Shown piece after piece: positions 16,059-24,487 of a stretch of 38,756 nucleotides of DNA; within the stretch, counting starts at the first letter, position 1; each line of letters begins with the position of its first letter. Where the stretch lies: positions 98,613 to 137,368 of the forward strand of contig NZ_CACWPP010000001.1 in the NCBI RefSeq assembly GCF_902762735.1. The letters are read 5' to 3'. Both the position numbers and the translations under genes were made by a program. This stretch comes from an uncultured Ruminococcus sp. (GTDB taxonomy: Bacteria; Bacillota; Clostridia; Oscillospirales; Ruminococcaceae). The notes under the pieces were generated by a model. The model ran no database searches and was not told the origin of the DNA. It saw nothing but the letters and a program-made list of their open reading frames with translations.

Positions 16059-17735
16059 ATGATAGAAGATATAGTTGTTGCTTTCAGGTATTTTATCAAT
16101 GTTATGAACAATGCAGAAGATGCTCTCGACCCCAACGTGGTGCGTGAAGCTGTCAGCAATATTTGCAGGCTCTCTGATGTGGCAAAGCTCGTTGTTACTT
16201 ATTATGAGCATGTTCAGCTGGAAGGTTCAGACAACAGGATAAGATACGACCTGTACGAAGATACGGACAGTGACGGTGAAGTTATCGTTGACCGCAGGAT
16301 GACTGACGGCAACGGTCTGGTGATATATGAGTTTTTCCATGCGGCGGGTACTGCACGCTGGTCTGAAAGGATACGTGACAGGCTGAACCTGATGATCTCC
16401 ATACTTTTTATGTTCAACAGCCGCCAGATGTTAAAGCAAGTCGCGAACCGCTTTGCATATATAGACGAAGCGGGCTACCACAATCTGCGCTATTTCAATG
16501 CACAGGTGAACAGGCTGGGGACGGAGAACGACCTTCACGGCAAGGTGGTGGCACACTTCAACCTGCGGCACTTTCAGGCTGTCAACAACCAGATAGGCAG
16601 AAAAAACGGCGACATCGTGATGCGCGGTTTTGTTGACGGCATTGAAGAACTTACAGGCAGTGATATACCCGTCTGCCGCATCGGCGGTGACAATTTCATC
16701 ACTATATTCACAGCCGACAAAACTGATGCGGTGGTCGATTTTCTTGGAAATGCGGTCGTTAGTTTTGGCGATGACTACGGCGAGAGCATAATGCTGAGCG
16801 CAACTGCGGGCATATTCGTCATACCCGACGACTACATATACACCAACATGAATGACCTTCTTGACAAGGTAATGCCCACCTCATTTATAGCCAAAAGCGC
16901 GGGGCGTGAGGACATCATGTTTTACAGCCCCGAACTTATCAATGCAAAAAAGCAGACTGCATGGGTACAGCATCTTTTCCCCGAAGCACTTAAAAACGAT
17001 GAATTTCTTGTTTACTATCAGCCCAAAGTCGATGTAAACAAGCGCAGGCTGGCAGGTGCTGAGGCATTGTGCAGGTGGAAGCATGACGGCAGACTGATAC
17101 CGCCAAATGATTTCATACCGATACTTGAACAGAACACAGACATCTGCAAACTGGATTTCTATATGATAGACCACGTCTGCCGCGATATACGGCAGTGGCT
17201 CGATGAGGGCAGACAGCTGCCGCGCATCTCTGTCAACCTTTCGCGCAAGCACATGCTTGATATTGACCTGGTGGAACATCTGATGGAAATAATAAACAGG
17301 CATAATGTTCCGCACGAGCTGATAGAGGTCGAACTGACTGAGACCACCACTGACGTTGAGTTCAAAGACCTGAAACGTGTTGTCAGGGATCTGCAAAAGG
17401 AGAATATCTCTGCATCGGTGGACGATTTCGGAAGCGGATATTCGTCGCTGAACCTCATAAAGGAAGTCCCCTGGAACGTTATCAAGATAGACAAGAGCAT
17501 CGTGCCGATAGATGAGGACGATGAATCAAGCGCAAGAACGGTCATGTTCAAATATGTGGTCGCGATGGCGCGTGAGATGGGGCTTGAATGTATCGCAGAG
17601 GGTGTTGAGACCGAAACTCAGGTCGAGGTGCTGAGGCGCTACGGCTGTGCCCTTGCACAGGGTTATTTCTTTGACAAAGCCCTGCCTAAAGACGAGTTTG
17701 AAAAACGTCTTGACGGCATCGGCATACGCGAATAA
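16059..17735 (+). CDS. Cyclic-di-GMP phosphodiesterase with degenerate GGDEF and intact EAL domain
   Basis: The 558-aa cytoplasmic protein has an N-terminal region of about 140 residues without recognised domain, then a GGDEF-like domain (about 150-290) and an EAL domain (about 305-555). The GGDEF signature is replaced by GGDNF (209-213), so cyclase activity is doubtful; it may bind GTP as a regulatory domain. The EAL catalytic set looks complete: E335 of EAL, N393 (SVNLSRK), E425/E428, DDFGSG (455-460), K476, and E514/E517 (AEGVE). It should hydrolyse cyclic di-GMP to pGpG. GGGGGTAGT precedes the ATG. Single-gene unit with its own terminator. Confidence 0.92.
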   Translation: MIEDIVVAFRYFINVMNNAEDALDPNVVREAVSNICRLSDVAKLVVTYYEHVQLEGSDNRIRYDLYEDTDSDGEVIVDRRMTDGNGLVIYEFFHAAGTARWSERIRDRLNLMISILFMFNSRQMLKQVANRFAYIDEAGYHNLRYFNAQVNRLGTENDLHGKVVAHFNLRHFQAVNNQIGRKNGDIVMRGFVDGIEELTGSDIPVCRIGGDNFITIFTADKTDAVVDFLGNAVVSFGDDYGESIMLSATAGIFVIPDDYIYTNMNDLLDKVMPTSFIAKSAGREDIMFYSPELINAKKQTAWVQHLFPEALKNDEFLVYYQPKVDVNKRRLAGAEALCRWKHDGRLIPPNDFIPILEQNTDICKLDFYMIDHVCRDIRQWLDEGRQLPRISVNLSRKHMLDIDLVEHLMEIINRHNVPHELIEVELTETTTDVEFKDLKRVVRDLQKENISASVDDFGSGYSSLNLIKEVPWNVIKIDKSIVPIDEDDESSARTVMFKYVVAMAREMGLECIAEGVETETQVEVLRRYGCALAQGYFFDKALPKDEFEKRLDGIGIRE

Positions 17736-17742
17736 AAACACA

Positions 17743-17772
17743 AAGACCTCTGCATTTTTTTGCAGAGGTCTT
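17743..17772. terminator. Bidirectional terminator between EAL gene and cyclophilin gene
   Basis: Stem AAGACCTCTGCA with TGCAGAGGTCTT around a T-run loop, followed by a T-rich stretch on the plus strand and an A-rich flank on the left. It lies between convergent genes. Confidence 0.82.
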
Positions 17773-17776
17773 ATTA

Positions 17777-18640
17777 TTACTCACCATCTGTTACGGTTTT
17801 GTCTGCCGATGTCAGAGTATCGCTTTTGGGATCAAAAAAGCTGTCATTCTTATGCTCGCCGTAGGTGGACATGTATGCACGCTCTATGGTGATGGTCTGC
17901 TTGGGGCGCAGGCTCTCGCTGTCGGTGACTTCCCTGCCGCAGATGGCATCGTAAGCCTCAAAGCCGTCATACACCTGCCCGAAAACAGTGTACATCTGTG
18001 AGAAATTGGGTATGCCGCCCTTTTTCTTGAAAGCCTCCACAAGGTCGCTGTTGCCGCCTGCCGAGTCAAGCTCTTTCACGAAATCTTTGGTAAATTCCAC
18101 CGTGTCAACGAACAGTATGCGGCTGCCTGACATTATCTTCCTGTCAAATACCGAGCCGCCCTTGTCGCCGTAGGAGATCAGTGAACCTTTGAAAGGCCAT
18201 AAATTCTTATGTATCTCGGGTTCAAGCTGTGTCTTTTCGGTGGCATCGGTATCAGAACCGTCAGATGCCTTTGCGCCGCCCATGAAGTACACACCCTCCT
18301 GCACTGCGAAAACATATGTGCCGTCGTAGTAGCCGTCATTCACAAGACCCTCAAAATACTTGCAGAATTTGGGAGCTTCATCGGGGTACAGCACCGCCGT
18401 GAAACTGCCCTCGCTGGTCTCAAAGACCACGACAGGCGCATCATCTTTCGGAAGCTGATACTGTATCAGCTCAACATCATCAGGGTCAAGCCCGCCGCCT
18501 TTTGCACGCTGGCAAGCCTGAAACAGCGTGAACACCAGCACAAAGCACATGGCTATCAGCGAGAACCTGAAATAGGTCTTGAAACGCTCACTGTGCTTGA
18601 CCTGATAGTAATTTTTCTTTTCCGTTTTCTTTTCCATCAT
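17777..18640 (-). CDS. Membrane-anchored cyclophilin-type peptidyl-prolyl isomerase
   Basis: The 287-aa product starts with a basic cytoplasmic stretch and a hydrophobic segment at about 25-43 ending in FQAC, so it is either anchored by this segment or is a lipoprotein with an imperfect lipobox. The cyclophilin domain begins at about residue 68 (VVVFETSEGSFTAVLYPDEAP) and shows divergence in the active-site loop: the usual FHR-x-I is replaced by YVFAVQEGVYFMGG. It may fold or chaperone exported proteins. GGGGTGGT precedes the double ATG. It lies 10 bp after cysS in the same operon. Confidence 0.82.
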   Translation of the reverse strand: MMEKKTEKKNYYQVKHSERFKTYFRFSLIAMCFVLVFTLFQACQRAKGGGLDPDDVELIQYQLPKDDAPVVVFETSEGSFTAVLYPDEAPKFCKYFEGLVNDGYYDGTYVFAVQEGVYFMGGAKASDGSDTDATEKTQLEPEIHKNLWPFKGSLISYGDKGGSVFDRKIMSGSRILFVDTVEFTKDFVKELDSAGGNSDLVEAFKKKGGIPNFSQMYTVFGQVYDGFEAYDAICGREVTDSESLRPKQTITIERAYMSTYGEHKNDSFFDPKSDTLTSADKTVTDGE

Positions 18641-18650
18641 ACCACCCCGA

Positions 18651-20063
18651 TCAGAGCTTGGTTATCTCAGTGCCCTGACGAGTTTCCTTTACTGCGTAGC
18701 CCAGTGCAGCGATCTTATCGCGTATCTCATCAGCCTTAGCGAAGTCCTTAGCTTTTCTCGCCGCCTGTCTTTCTTCGACCAGCGCCATTACCTCAGCGGG
18801 AACATCGCCGCCCGACTTCTCTTCGTTCTGCTTTTCAGCCGCCTTGATAAGACCGACAGACAGCACCTTGTCAAAGTCCTCTATCAGCGCCAGCTTGGTA
18901 GCGGGTGTGGTATCAGCCTTGATGACATCATACAGTGCGGTTATGCCGTTGGAAGTGTTTATATCATCGTCCATAGCGGCGGTGAACTTTGCTTTGAGCG
19001 CATCAAAGTCAGCAGAAACTACTTCGCCCTTGTCACCCGACATGAGTGAAGCGATACGCGCTGTCAGCTTTTCATAGGCAGTCTTTGCATTGTCGAGGTT
19101 TTCCCACGAGAATACCAGCGACTTTCTGTAATGGGACTGCAAGCAGAAGAACCTGTATACCAGCGGGTCATAGCCCTTCTCTTCCAGCAGGGAGACTGTC
19201 AGGAACTCGCCTTTTGACTTGGACATCTTGCCTGTATCGGTGTTGAGGTGGTGTACGTGGAACCAGTAGTTGCACCACTTGTGACCTAAATAAGCCTCAG
19301 ACTGTGCTATCTCGTTGGTGTGATGAGGGAAGATGTTGTCAACGCCGCCGCAGTGAATGTCCAGATATTCGCCCAGATTTTTCATGCTGATGCAGCTGCA
19401 CTCGATATGCCAGCCGGGATAGCCCACGCCCCAGGGAGATTCCCACTTCAGCTCCTGGTCATCGAACTTGGATTTTGTGAACCACAGCACGAAATCCGCC
19501 TTGTTGCGCTTGTTGGTATCTTCTTCAACACCCTCGCGCACGCCCACTTCCAGGTCTTCGGCGCTGAAATTGTGGAACACATAGTATTCGTCCAGCTTGG
19601 AAGTATCGAAGTAGATATTTCCGCCCGCCTCGTAAGCATAGCCTTTCTCTATAAGTGAAGAGATGACCTTGATGAATTCGTCGATGTAGGTGGTGGCAGG
19701 TGCGACCACATCAGGGGTCTTGATATTCAGCTTAGCGCAGTCGGTGAAGAAAGCATCTGTATAGAACTTTGCTATCTCCATGACGGTCTTATGCTCGCGC
19801 TTTGCACCTTTGAGCATTTTGTCATCGCCTGTATCGCCGTCAGATGTCAGGTGTCCCACATCGGTGATGTTCATAACGCGCTTGACATCAAGACCCTGCC
19901 AGCGCATGTACTTCTCCAGAACGTCCTCCATTATATAGCTTCTCAGGTTGCCGATGTGTGCGAAGTGGTACACGGTAGGTCCGCAGGTGTACATAGCCAC
20001 CTTTCCCGCTGTGTTCGGCACAAATTCTTCTACCTTGTGCGAAAGTGTGTTATAGATCCTCAT
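18651..20063 (-). CDS. cysS: Cysteinyl-tRNA synthetase
   Basis: Class I synthetase that charges tRNA-Cys. The 470-aa product has HIGN at 36-39 and KMSKSK at 279-284, the zinc ligand C27 in the CGPTVY motif, and further ligands in the WHIECS region (about 218-223) and PHHTNE (246-251). The length is typical. GGAGG precedes the ATG at 7-base spacing. It lies 2 bp after an unknown gene in the Cys T-box operon, so charging capacity and cysteine supply are controlled together. Confidence 0.97.
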   Translation of the reverse strand: MRIYNTLSHKVEEFVPNTAGKVAMYTCGPTVYHFAHIGNLRSYIMEDVLEKYMRWQGLDVKRVMNITDVGHLTSDGDTGDDKMLKGAKREHKTVMEIAKFYTDAFFTDCAKLNIKTPDVVAPATTYIDEFIKVISSLIEKGYAYEAGGNIYFDTSKLDEYYVFHNFSAEDLEVGVREGVEEDTNKRNKADFVLWFTKSKFDDQELKWESPWGVGYPGWHIECSCISMKNLGEYLDIHCGGVDNIFPHHTNEIAQSEAYLGHKWCNYWFHVHHLNTDTGKMSKSKGEFLTVSLLEEKGYDPLVYRFFCLQSHYRKSLVFSWENLDNAKTAYEKLTARIASLMSGDKGEVVSADFDALKAKFTAAMDDDINTSNGITALYDVIKADTTPATKLALIEDFDKVLSVGLIKAAEKQNEEKSGGDVPAEVMALVEERQAARKAKDFAKADEIRDKIAALGYAVKETRQGTEITKL

Positions 20064-20065
20064 AT

Positions 20066-20464
20066 TTAGTCCTCCTTATTAATTATCGCAAGATCTTCAA
20101 AAAAATGCTTGTCAGCACCTACATATCTCATTATCTCCATAAAGTCAGCCCACGCCTGCGAACTGTGGTCACTGCCGCATATCGCGGCTTTGAAGCTGTC
20201 AGTTTCGACTATCAGCCGCCAGCGGACTTTTTCGCCGCTGACACATTCACCGCCCTCACCGAACGCCGCCCTGTCAATAAGACCGCATATCTCGTCCATT
20301 TTGTCGGTTATCTCACGCCTGCCGCTCCTCCCGTGAGGCGAATAGTGCAGCCACCAACGCTCACCGCCGCTCCATTTTGCGCCCGACAGCATCACCCATC
20401 TTACCGAGTCTGCATCAGTATCGTTAAATTCCTCATAACGCAGACCTGTCAGCACGCGGCTCAC
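20066..20464 (-). CDS. Unknown protein, 132 aa, between cysE and cysS
   Basis: Not recognised. Starts with a GTG that overlaps the stop of the gene upstream (GTGA), and its stop is 2 bp from the cysS start, whose ribosome site lies within its last codons. The product is soluble, with no signal peptide or membrane segment. It is rich in Trp and charged residues, and has a central WRLIVETDSFKAAICGSDHSSQAW stretch broken by no obvious catalytic motif. The tight coupling supports real translation. Function unknown; the place in a Cys T-box operon gives a link to cysteine only by context. Confidence 0.72.
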   Translation of the reverse strand: MSRVLTGLRYEEFNDTDADSVRWVMLSGAKWSGGERWWLHYSPHGRSGRREITDKMDEICGLIDRAAFGEGGECVSGEKVRWRLIVETDSFKAAICGSDHSSQAWADFMEIMRYVGADKHFFEDLAIINKED

Positions 20465-21081
20465 ATCTTTTTCGGCAGTTCCAGCCGAACTTCTTTCTTA
20501 AAATGCAGTTTATCGACACCCGTTATCTCAAACCAGCTGAGTTCGCCGCCGAACATCTCTTTCGCCGCCGCCAGCACTTTATCTTCGCCGCTGAAGATAC
20601 ATCGCTGCTGCATTATCTCATCATCAAACTCCACCGCCGATAACCAGCCCACATGACCTTCTATCGAAGCTATATACATAGCACGCGGCACTCGCTTTGC
20701 GCCTGTCTGACTGATATAATGTGCCTGCTGTTCATCGTCAAGGCTCACCTTGCGATATGATCTCAGCTCTATCTTCCTGAAAGAATCGAAGTATCCCACG
20801 AACATGCGGTAGCCCTCTTTGTCGCCGAAATAGGTCATCAGTATATCATACCAGTCTGCTTTCGGCTCATTATAAGTCAGACTGCACCGCACGTAGTCGG
20901 TGAACAGCCGCCAGTCCACAGGCAAAAGTGAATACTTTGGCTCGGGCTTTTCAAGCATCATCTTTTCAAGCTGACAGAAAGCATAGCCGTTGAGAAAGAA
21001 TTTCAGTGCTGTAAGGCTTTCACCGCCTGTCATAACATACGGTTTTGCGAGCATCATCTCGATAAGCTCCATATTATTCAT
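20461..21081 (-). CDS. Unknown protein, about 206 aa, after cysE
   Basis: Not recognised. The ATG at 21081 has GGAGGG about 8 bases upstream and overlaps the cysE 3' end by 8 bp; a start 15 codons further upstream would lie inside cysE without a ribosome site. The product is soluble, with two Cys residues and a C-terminal part predicted alpha/beta from its alternating pattern (YIASIEGHVGWLSAVEFDDE). It overlaps the next unknown gene by GTGA. The two look like a co-inherited pair. Confidence 0.72.
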   Translation of the reverse strand: MNNMELIEMMLAKPYVMTGGESLTALKFFLNGYAFCQLEKMMLEKPEPKYSLLPVDWRLFTDYVRCSLTYNEPKADWYDILMTYFGDKEGYRMFVGYFDSFRKIELRSYRKVSLDDEQQAHYISQTGAKRVPRAMYIASIEGHVGWLSAVEFDDEIMQQRCIFSGEDKVLAAAKEMFGGELSWFEITGVDKLHFKKEVRLELPKKM

Positions 21082-21754
21082 CTCGTTCACCCTCCTGACC
21101 GATACGTTTTTCCAGTTCTTCCACACGTTTTCTTAACCGTTCAAGCTCCAAGCGGTCTTTGCAGAGTTCCTGCGAAACGGGATCGGGTATGTGTACCTGG
21201 TCAAGGTCCAGCGTGCGTCTGCCGTTCTGCCTGACTATCCTTGCGGGCACGCCCACAGCTGTACAGTTCGGGGGAACTGTCTCCAGCACCACCGCGTTCG
21301 CCGCAATTTTGGAGTTATCGCCCACCTTGAAAGGTCCAAGCACCTTAGCGCCGCACCCGACCATAACATTGTTGCCCAGTGTGGGGTGGCGCTTGCCCTG
21401 ATCCTTGCCCGTGCCGCCCAGCGTACACCCCTGATAAAGCAGGCAGTTATCACCTATCTCAGCGGTCTCGCCTATCACCACGCCTGCGCCGTGATCTATA
21501 AGCAGTCCTTTTCCTATCTTCGCACCCGGATGTATCTCGATGCCCGTCAGAAAGCGGGCGGTCTGCGAAATGACTCTGGCGACGAATTTCATATCCCTTA
21601 TATAGAACCAGTGCGCCACCCTGTACATAGCCACCGCATGCAGACCCGCGTAAGTCAGTATCTCCGCCGTGCTTGCAGCGGCAGGGTCTCTGTCCTTTAT
21701 GGACTGTATCTCTGCCTTATAACTTTTTATGATGCTTCCGATCATATTTCCCAT
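21074..21754 (-). CDS. cysE: Serine O-acetyltransferase
   Basis: Makes O-acetylserine from serine and acetyl-CoA, the first step of cysteine synthesis. The 226-aa product shows the left-handed beta-helix hexapeptide repeats from about 60 to 150 (IHPGAKIGKGLLIDHGAGVVIG), including the family's catalytic DHG, and the GKRHPTLGNNVMVGCGAKVLG run. The start at 21754 has GGAGG at 8-base spacing. An upstream TTG in frame lies within the terminator and is rejected. First gene behind the Cys T-box; sulfhydrylase cysK is not in the window. Confidence 0.96.
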   Translation of the reverse strand: MGNMIGSIIKSYKAEIQSIKDRDPAAASTAEILTYAGLHAVAMYRVAHWFYIRDMKFVARVISQTARFLTGIEIHPGAKIGKGLLIDHGAGVVIGETAEIGDNCLLYQGCTLGGTGKDQGKRHPTLGNNVMVGCGAKVLGPFKVGDNSKIAANAVVLETVPPNCTAVGVPARIVRQNGRRTLDLDQVHIPDPVSQELCKDRLELERLRKRVEELEKRIGQEGERDE

Positions 21755-21786
21755 AAGTGTTTCCTCCAAATGAGCTGAAAGCCGAA

Positions 21787-22048
21787 ACAAAAAGCCTCCG
21801 AACGCGCATGATCCTTACGCATTCGGAGGCGAATGATCTCTCAAACGCGGTCCCACTCCGCTTTGCTGTGCATTTCTTTGCACAGCCTTGTTTCCCCTTA
21901 ACGCGGGGTAACGGGGAGGAATACTCGTGATCTTTCCTCACTCCCTGCTGTCAGCCGCACTTCACCGCGCCCGAACGAAGCCTTGCACCGAACGGCTCCT
22001 CTCTGCATTCCGTAAACGCGGTTACTTTTGCTGATACGCATTTATTTA
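21787..22048 (-). promoter_or_regulatory. T-box leader, probably cysteine-specific
   Basis: The minus strand between pgsA and cysE has the conserved T-box core GGAGTGGGACCGCG (21859-21846), an upstream stem I region starting GCAGAGAGGAGCC with a GGTGCAAG loop, and a terminator just before cysE. A candidate specifier TGC (Cys codon, 21959-21957) lies in GAAGTGCGG, where the specifier loop is expected. Uncharged tRNA-Cys should stabilise the antiterminator and allow expression of cysE, two unknown genes, cysS and the isomerase gene. Confidence 0.88.
21789..21830 (-). terminator. T-box terminator
   Basis: GCCTCCGAATGCG pairs with CGCGTTCGGAGGC on the minus strand and is followed by TTTTT. It competes with the T-box antiterminator upstream. 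Confidence 0.88.
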
Positions 22049-22050
22049 TT

Positions 22051-22644
22051 CTATTCATTGGGGTCGATATACTTGCCGTAAGCCTTGAGATATATGCCGC
22101 CCGATACCACTGTCAGCACCACAGCTACCCATATCAGAGCCTCATTTATCAGGAATACGGGCGAATGCCAGTTAAGGTCGGGCGCACCTTTAAGTTCGGG
22201 ATAGATGATCTGAAGCATCATTATGACTATCATAGCCACCATAGTAAAAGCGGTCTTTGCCTTGCCCCAGAAGCCTGCGGCTACCACAACGCCCTCGCCC
22301 GCGACTACCAGTCTCAGACCCGTCACCATGAACTCTCTCGCCAGTATTATGACGACTGCTATGGGGTCTATCCACCTCTCAAAAGTAAAACTGATGAGCG
22401 CCACCATGACCAGCAGTTTATCAGCCAGCGGGTCAAGGAACTTGCCGAAAGTAGTCACCAGATTTTTCTTTCTTGCTATCTTGCCGTCCAGCATATCGGT
22501 CAGCGATGCCGCGATGAACACTATCAGCGCCAGTATGGTGTGCGTGCGCTCACCCAGCTCAAAACACAGCAGAAAGAACATAAAGAACGGTATCAGCACC
22601 ACTCTCATCACTGTCAGCTTATTTGGCAGATTCATACTCTTCAT
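22051..22644 (-). CDS. pgsA: CDP-diacylglycerol-glycerol-3-phosphate 3-phosphatidyltransferase
   Basis: Membrane enzyme of phosphatidylglycerol synthesis. The 197-aa product carries the complete CDP-alcohol phosphatidyltransferase motif D53-G54-x2-A57-R58-x8-G67-x3-D71-x3-D75, with several hydrophobic helices (about 10-28, 35-48, 80-100, 120-140 and near 170-190). GGGGGT precedes the ATG. It lies 13 bp after rimO. Confidence 0.93.
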   Translation of the reverse strand: MKSMNLPNKLTVMRVVLIPFFMFFLLCFELGERTHTILALIVFIAASLTDMLDGKIARKKNLVTTFGKFLDPLADKLLVMVALISFTFERWIDPIAVVIILAREFMVTGLRLVVAGEGVVVAAGFWGKAKTAFTMVAMIVIMMLQIIYPELKGAPDLNWHSPVFLINEALIWVAVVLTVVSGGIYLKAYGKYIDPNE

Positions 22645-22657
22645 ATTGATTTACCCC

Positions 22658-23989
22658 CTATTCTACCACTGTACCCAGCAGGTCATAATCAAGCGTGTCG
22701 AACAGTTCGACCTTGACATACTGACCCACCCTCACTTTATTTTCGGAGGTAAAGAATATCTTTCCGTCTATCTCGGGAGCATCAGCCGTACCTCTGCCGA
22801 AATAGCATTCAGCATAACGGTCAAATCCCTCACAGACGACCTCGATGGTCTTGCCCAGCTGTGCCTGATTATATCTGTCAGCCACCAGCATCTGCTCACG
22901 CATGATTATATCAGCGCGGCGCTCTTTGGTCTGTTCATCGACCTGACCATCCATCGAGAAAGCCTTAGTGCCCTCTTCGGGAGAGTAAGCAAAGCAGCCC
23001 AGCCGTTCAAATCCCACATTTTTCACGAACTCGCACAGCTCTTCAAACTGCGCCTCAGTTTCGCCGGGAAAACCTGCTATCAGTGTAGTCCTCAGCACAA
23101 CGCCCGGTATACGCGCCCTCAGCTTCTCTATCAGTTCAAGCAGGAAAGCCTCGTTGCCCGGACGGTTCATGGCTTTCAGCACATCGCCGTTGCAGTGCTG
23201 TATCGGCATGTCGATATATTTCACCAGCTTTTCCTCGCTTGCCAGCACATCTATGAACTCATCGCTGATGCGCTCGGGATAGCTGTAAAGCGTTCTTATC
23301 CACTTCAGACCCTCTATTTTGCAGAGTTCTCTCAGCAGTTCGGGCAGTTTTGACCTGCCGTAAATATCCTCGCCGTACCTGGTTGTATCCTGTGCGATGA
23401 CCACCAGTTCGGTAACACCGTTTTCAGCCAGCCACCTTGCTTCTTCCAGAATATCCTCCATCTTCCTGCTTCTGAACCTTCCTCTTATGGCAGGTATCGC
23501 GCAGTAGGTGCAGTTGTTTGAACAGCCCTCCGCTATCTTAATATATGCATAGAAAGGCTCGGTGGATATTATCCTTCCGCCCTCCATCGGCAGATCGGTC
23601 TTACTGCCGTAGGCACATATCTGCTCTTCACTGCGGTAAATTTCCCTGATTATCTCAGGCAGTTTTGAGTTTGAGCCAAGCCCGACTACCGCATCAAGCT
23701 CAGGTATCTCTTTTTTCATCTCATCGCGGTATCTTTCTGCCAGACAGCCTGTCGCGATAACTGCTTTGATCCTGCCCTCCTGCTTGAGAGTGCAGAACTC
23801 CAGAATAGTATCTATCGCCTCCTGCTTTGCGCTTTCAATAAAGCCGCAGGTGTTTACGACGACAACATCAGCCAGTGCCGCATCTGCGACTATCTGATAG
23901 CCCTCTTTTTTCAGGTCGTAAAGCATATGTTCAGCGTCCACCTGATTTTTAGGACATCCAAGTGATACCATACCCACTCTTGTAGCCAT
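22658..23989 (-). CDS. rimO: Ribosomal protein S12 methylthiotransferase RimO
   Basis: Radical SAM enzyme that methylthiolates Asp in ribosomal protein S12. With start at 23989 the 443-aa product has the N-terminal UPF0004 domain opening RVGMVSLGCPKNQVDAE with its three Cys, the radical SAM motif C156-x3-C160-x2-C163 (CSNNCTYC), and a C-terminal TRAM region (VVCEGFDRYAECYFGRGTADAPEIDG). The GCPKNQVD sequence favours RimO over MiaB. The start is chosen because GGAG lies at suitable spacing; nine more codons are open upstream. Confidence 0.95.
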   Translation of the reverse strand: MATRVGMVSLGCPKNQVDAEHMLYDLKKEGYQIVADAALADVVVVNTCGFIESAKQEAIDTILEFCTLKQEGRIKAVIATGCLAERYRDEMKKEIPELDAVVGLGSNSKLPEIIREIYRSEEQICAYGSKTDLPMEGGRIISTEPFYAYIKIAEGCSNNCTYCAIPAIRGRFRSRKMEDILEEARWLAENGVTELVVIAQDTTRYGEDIYGRSKLPELLRELCKIEGLKWIRTLYSYPERISDEFIDVLASEEKLVKYIDMPIQHCNGDVLKAMNRPGNEAFLLELIEKLRARIPGVVLRTTLIAGFPGETEAQFEELCEFVKNVGFERLGCFAYSPEEGTKAFSMDGQVDEQTKERRADIIMREQMLVADRYNQAQLGKTIEVVCEGFDRYAECYFGRGTADAPEIDGKIFFTSENKVRVGQYVKVELFDTLDYDLLGTVVE

Positions 23990-24035
23990 ACAATAAGAAC
24001 TCCAATCAAAAAACATTTAATCAATACATTCCTAT

Positions 24036-24064
24036 ATTATAGCACCATTTTCCCGATTTGTAAA
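24036..24064 (-). promoter_or_regulatory. Promoter of rimO-pgsA
   Basis: Minus strand TTTACA (24064-24059) and TATAAT (24041-24036) with a 17-base spacer, 47 bp before the rimO ATG. Confidence 0.85.
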
Positions 24065-24079
24065 GACCCACAGAAAATT

Positions 24080-24484
24080 TTACATCAATTTACCCTCAGC
24101 GGACACTTCCAGCGCCCCGTCTCCCAGCACTTCTACCATAACGCCCTCGCCCAGTGCGCCGTTTTTGGTGACGACCGTAGCGCCCAGCACCACACCGTCC
24201 TCGTCCATATCGACAAAAGCGCTCTCTATCTTCATCTGTGCTTCCAGCTCAGCAATAGTTATCAGCGGGAACTTCTTCTTGTCATAACAGCCGTCACGCT
24301 TGATGACCTCCGCTATCTTAGACTTGTTGCGGTCCAGCTTGCCCAGCTTATCGGCTATCTCGGAGATATTTTCGATTATCTCCTGCTGTTCTTCCATATA
24401 AAACAGCACCGTTACCTTCTGCCCCCACAGCTCGTAGTCTATCTCGAAGGCTTCCTGCTCTTCATTATACCTTATCTTATCCAT
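24080..24484 (-). CDS. Unknown protein, 134 aa, third gene of the recA-recX operon
   Basis: Not recognised with certainty. The acidic product starts IRYNEEQEAFEIDYELWGQKVTVLFYMEEQQEIIENI. This resembles small DUF-type proteins with a beta-rich N-terminus and helical middle; a DUF2262-like identity is possible but unproven. No signal peptide, membrane segment or zinc motif. It lies 3 bp after recX, with no terminator visible before the rimO promoter. The operon position does not by itself show a DNA-repair role. Confidence 0.75.
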   Translation of the reverse strand: MDKIRYNEEQEAFEIDYELWGQKVTVLFYMEEQQEIIENISEIADKLGKLDRNKSKIAEVIKRDGCYDKKKFPLITIAELEAQMKIESAFVDMDEDGVVLGATVVTKNGALGEGVMVEVLGDGALEVSAEGKLM

Positions 24485-24487
24485 ACC

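Noticed and set aside
22223-23353. Long plus-strand open frame (376 aa)
   Set aside because: It is antisense to rimO and pgsA, both with complete family motifs.
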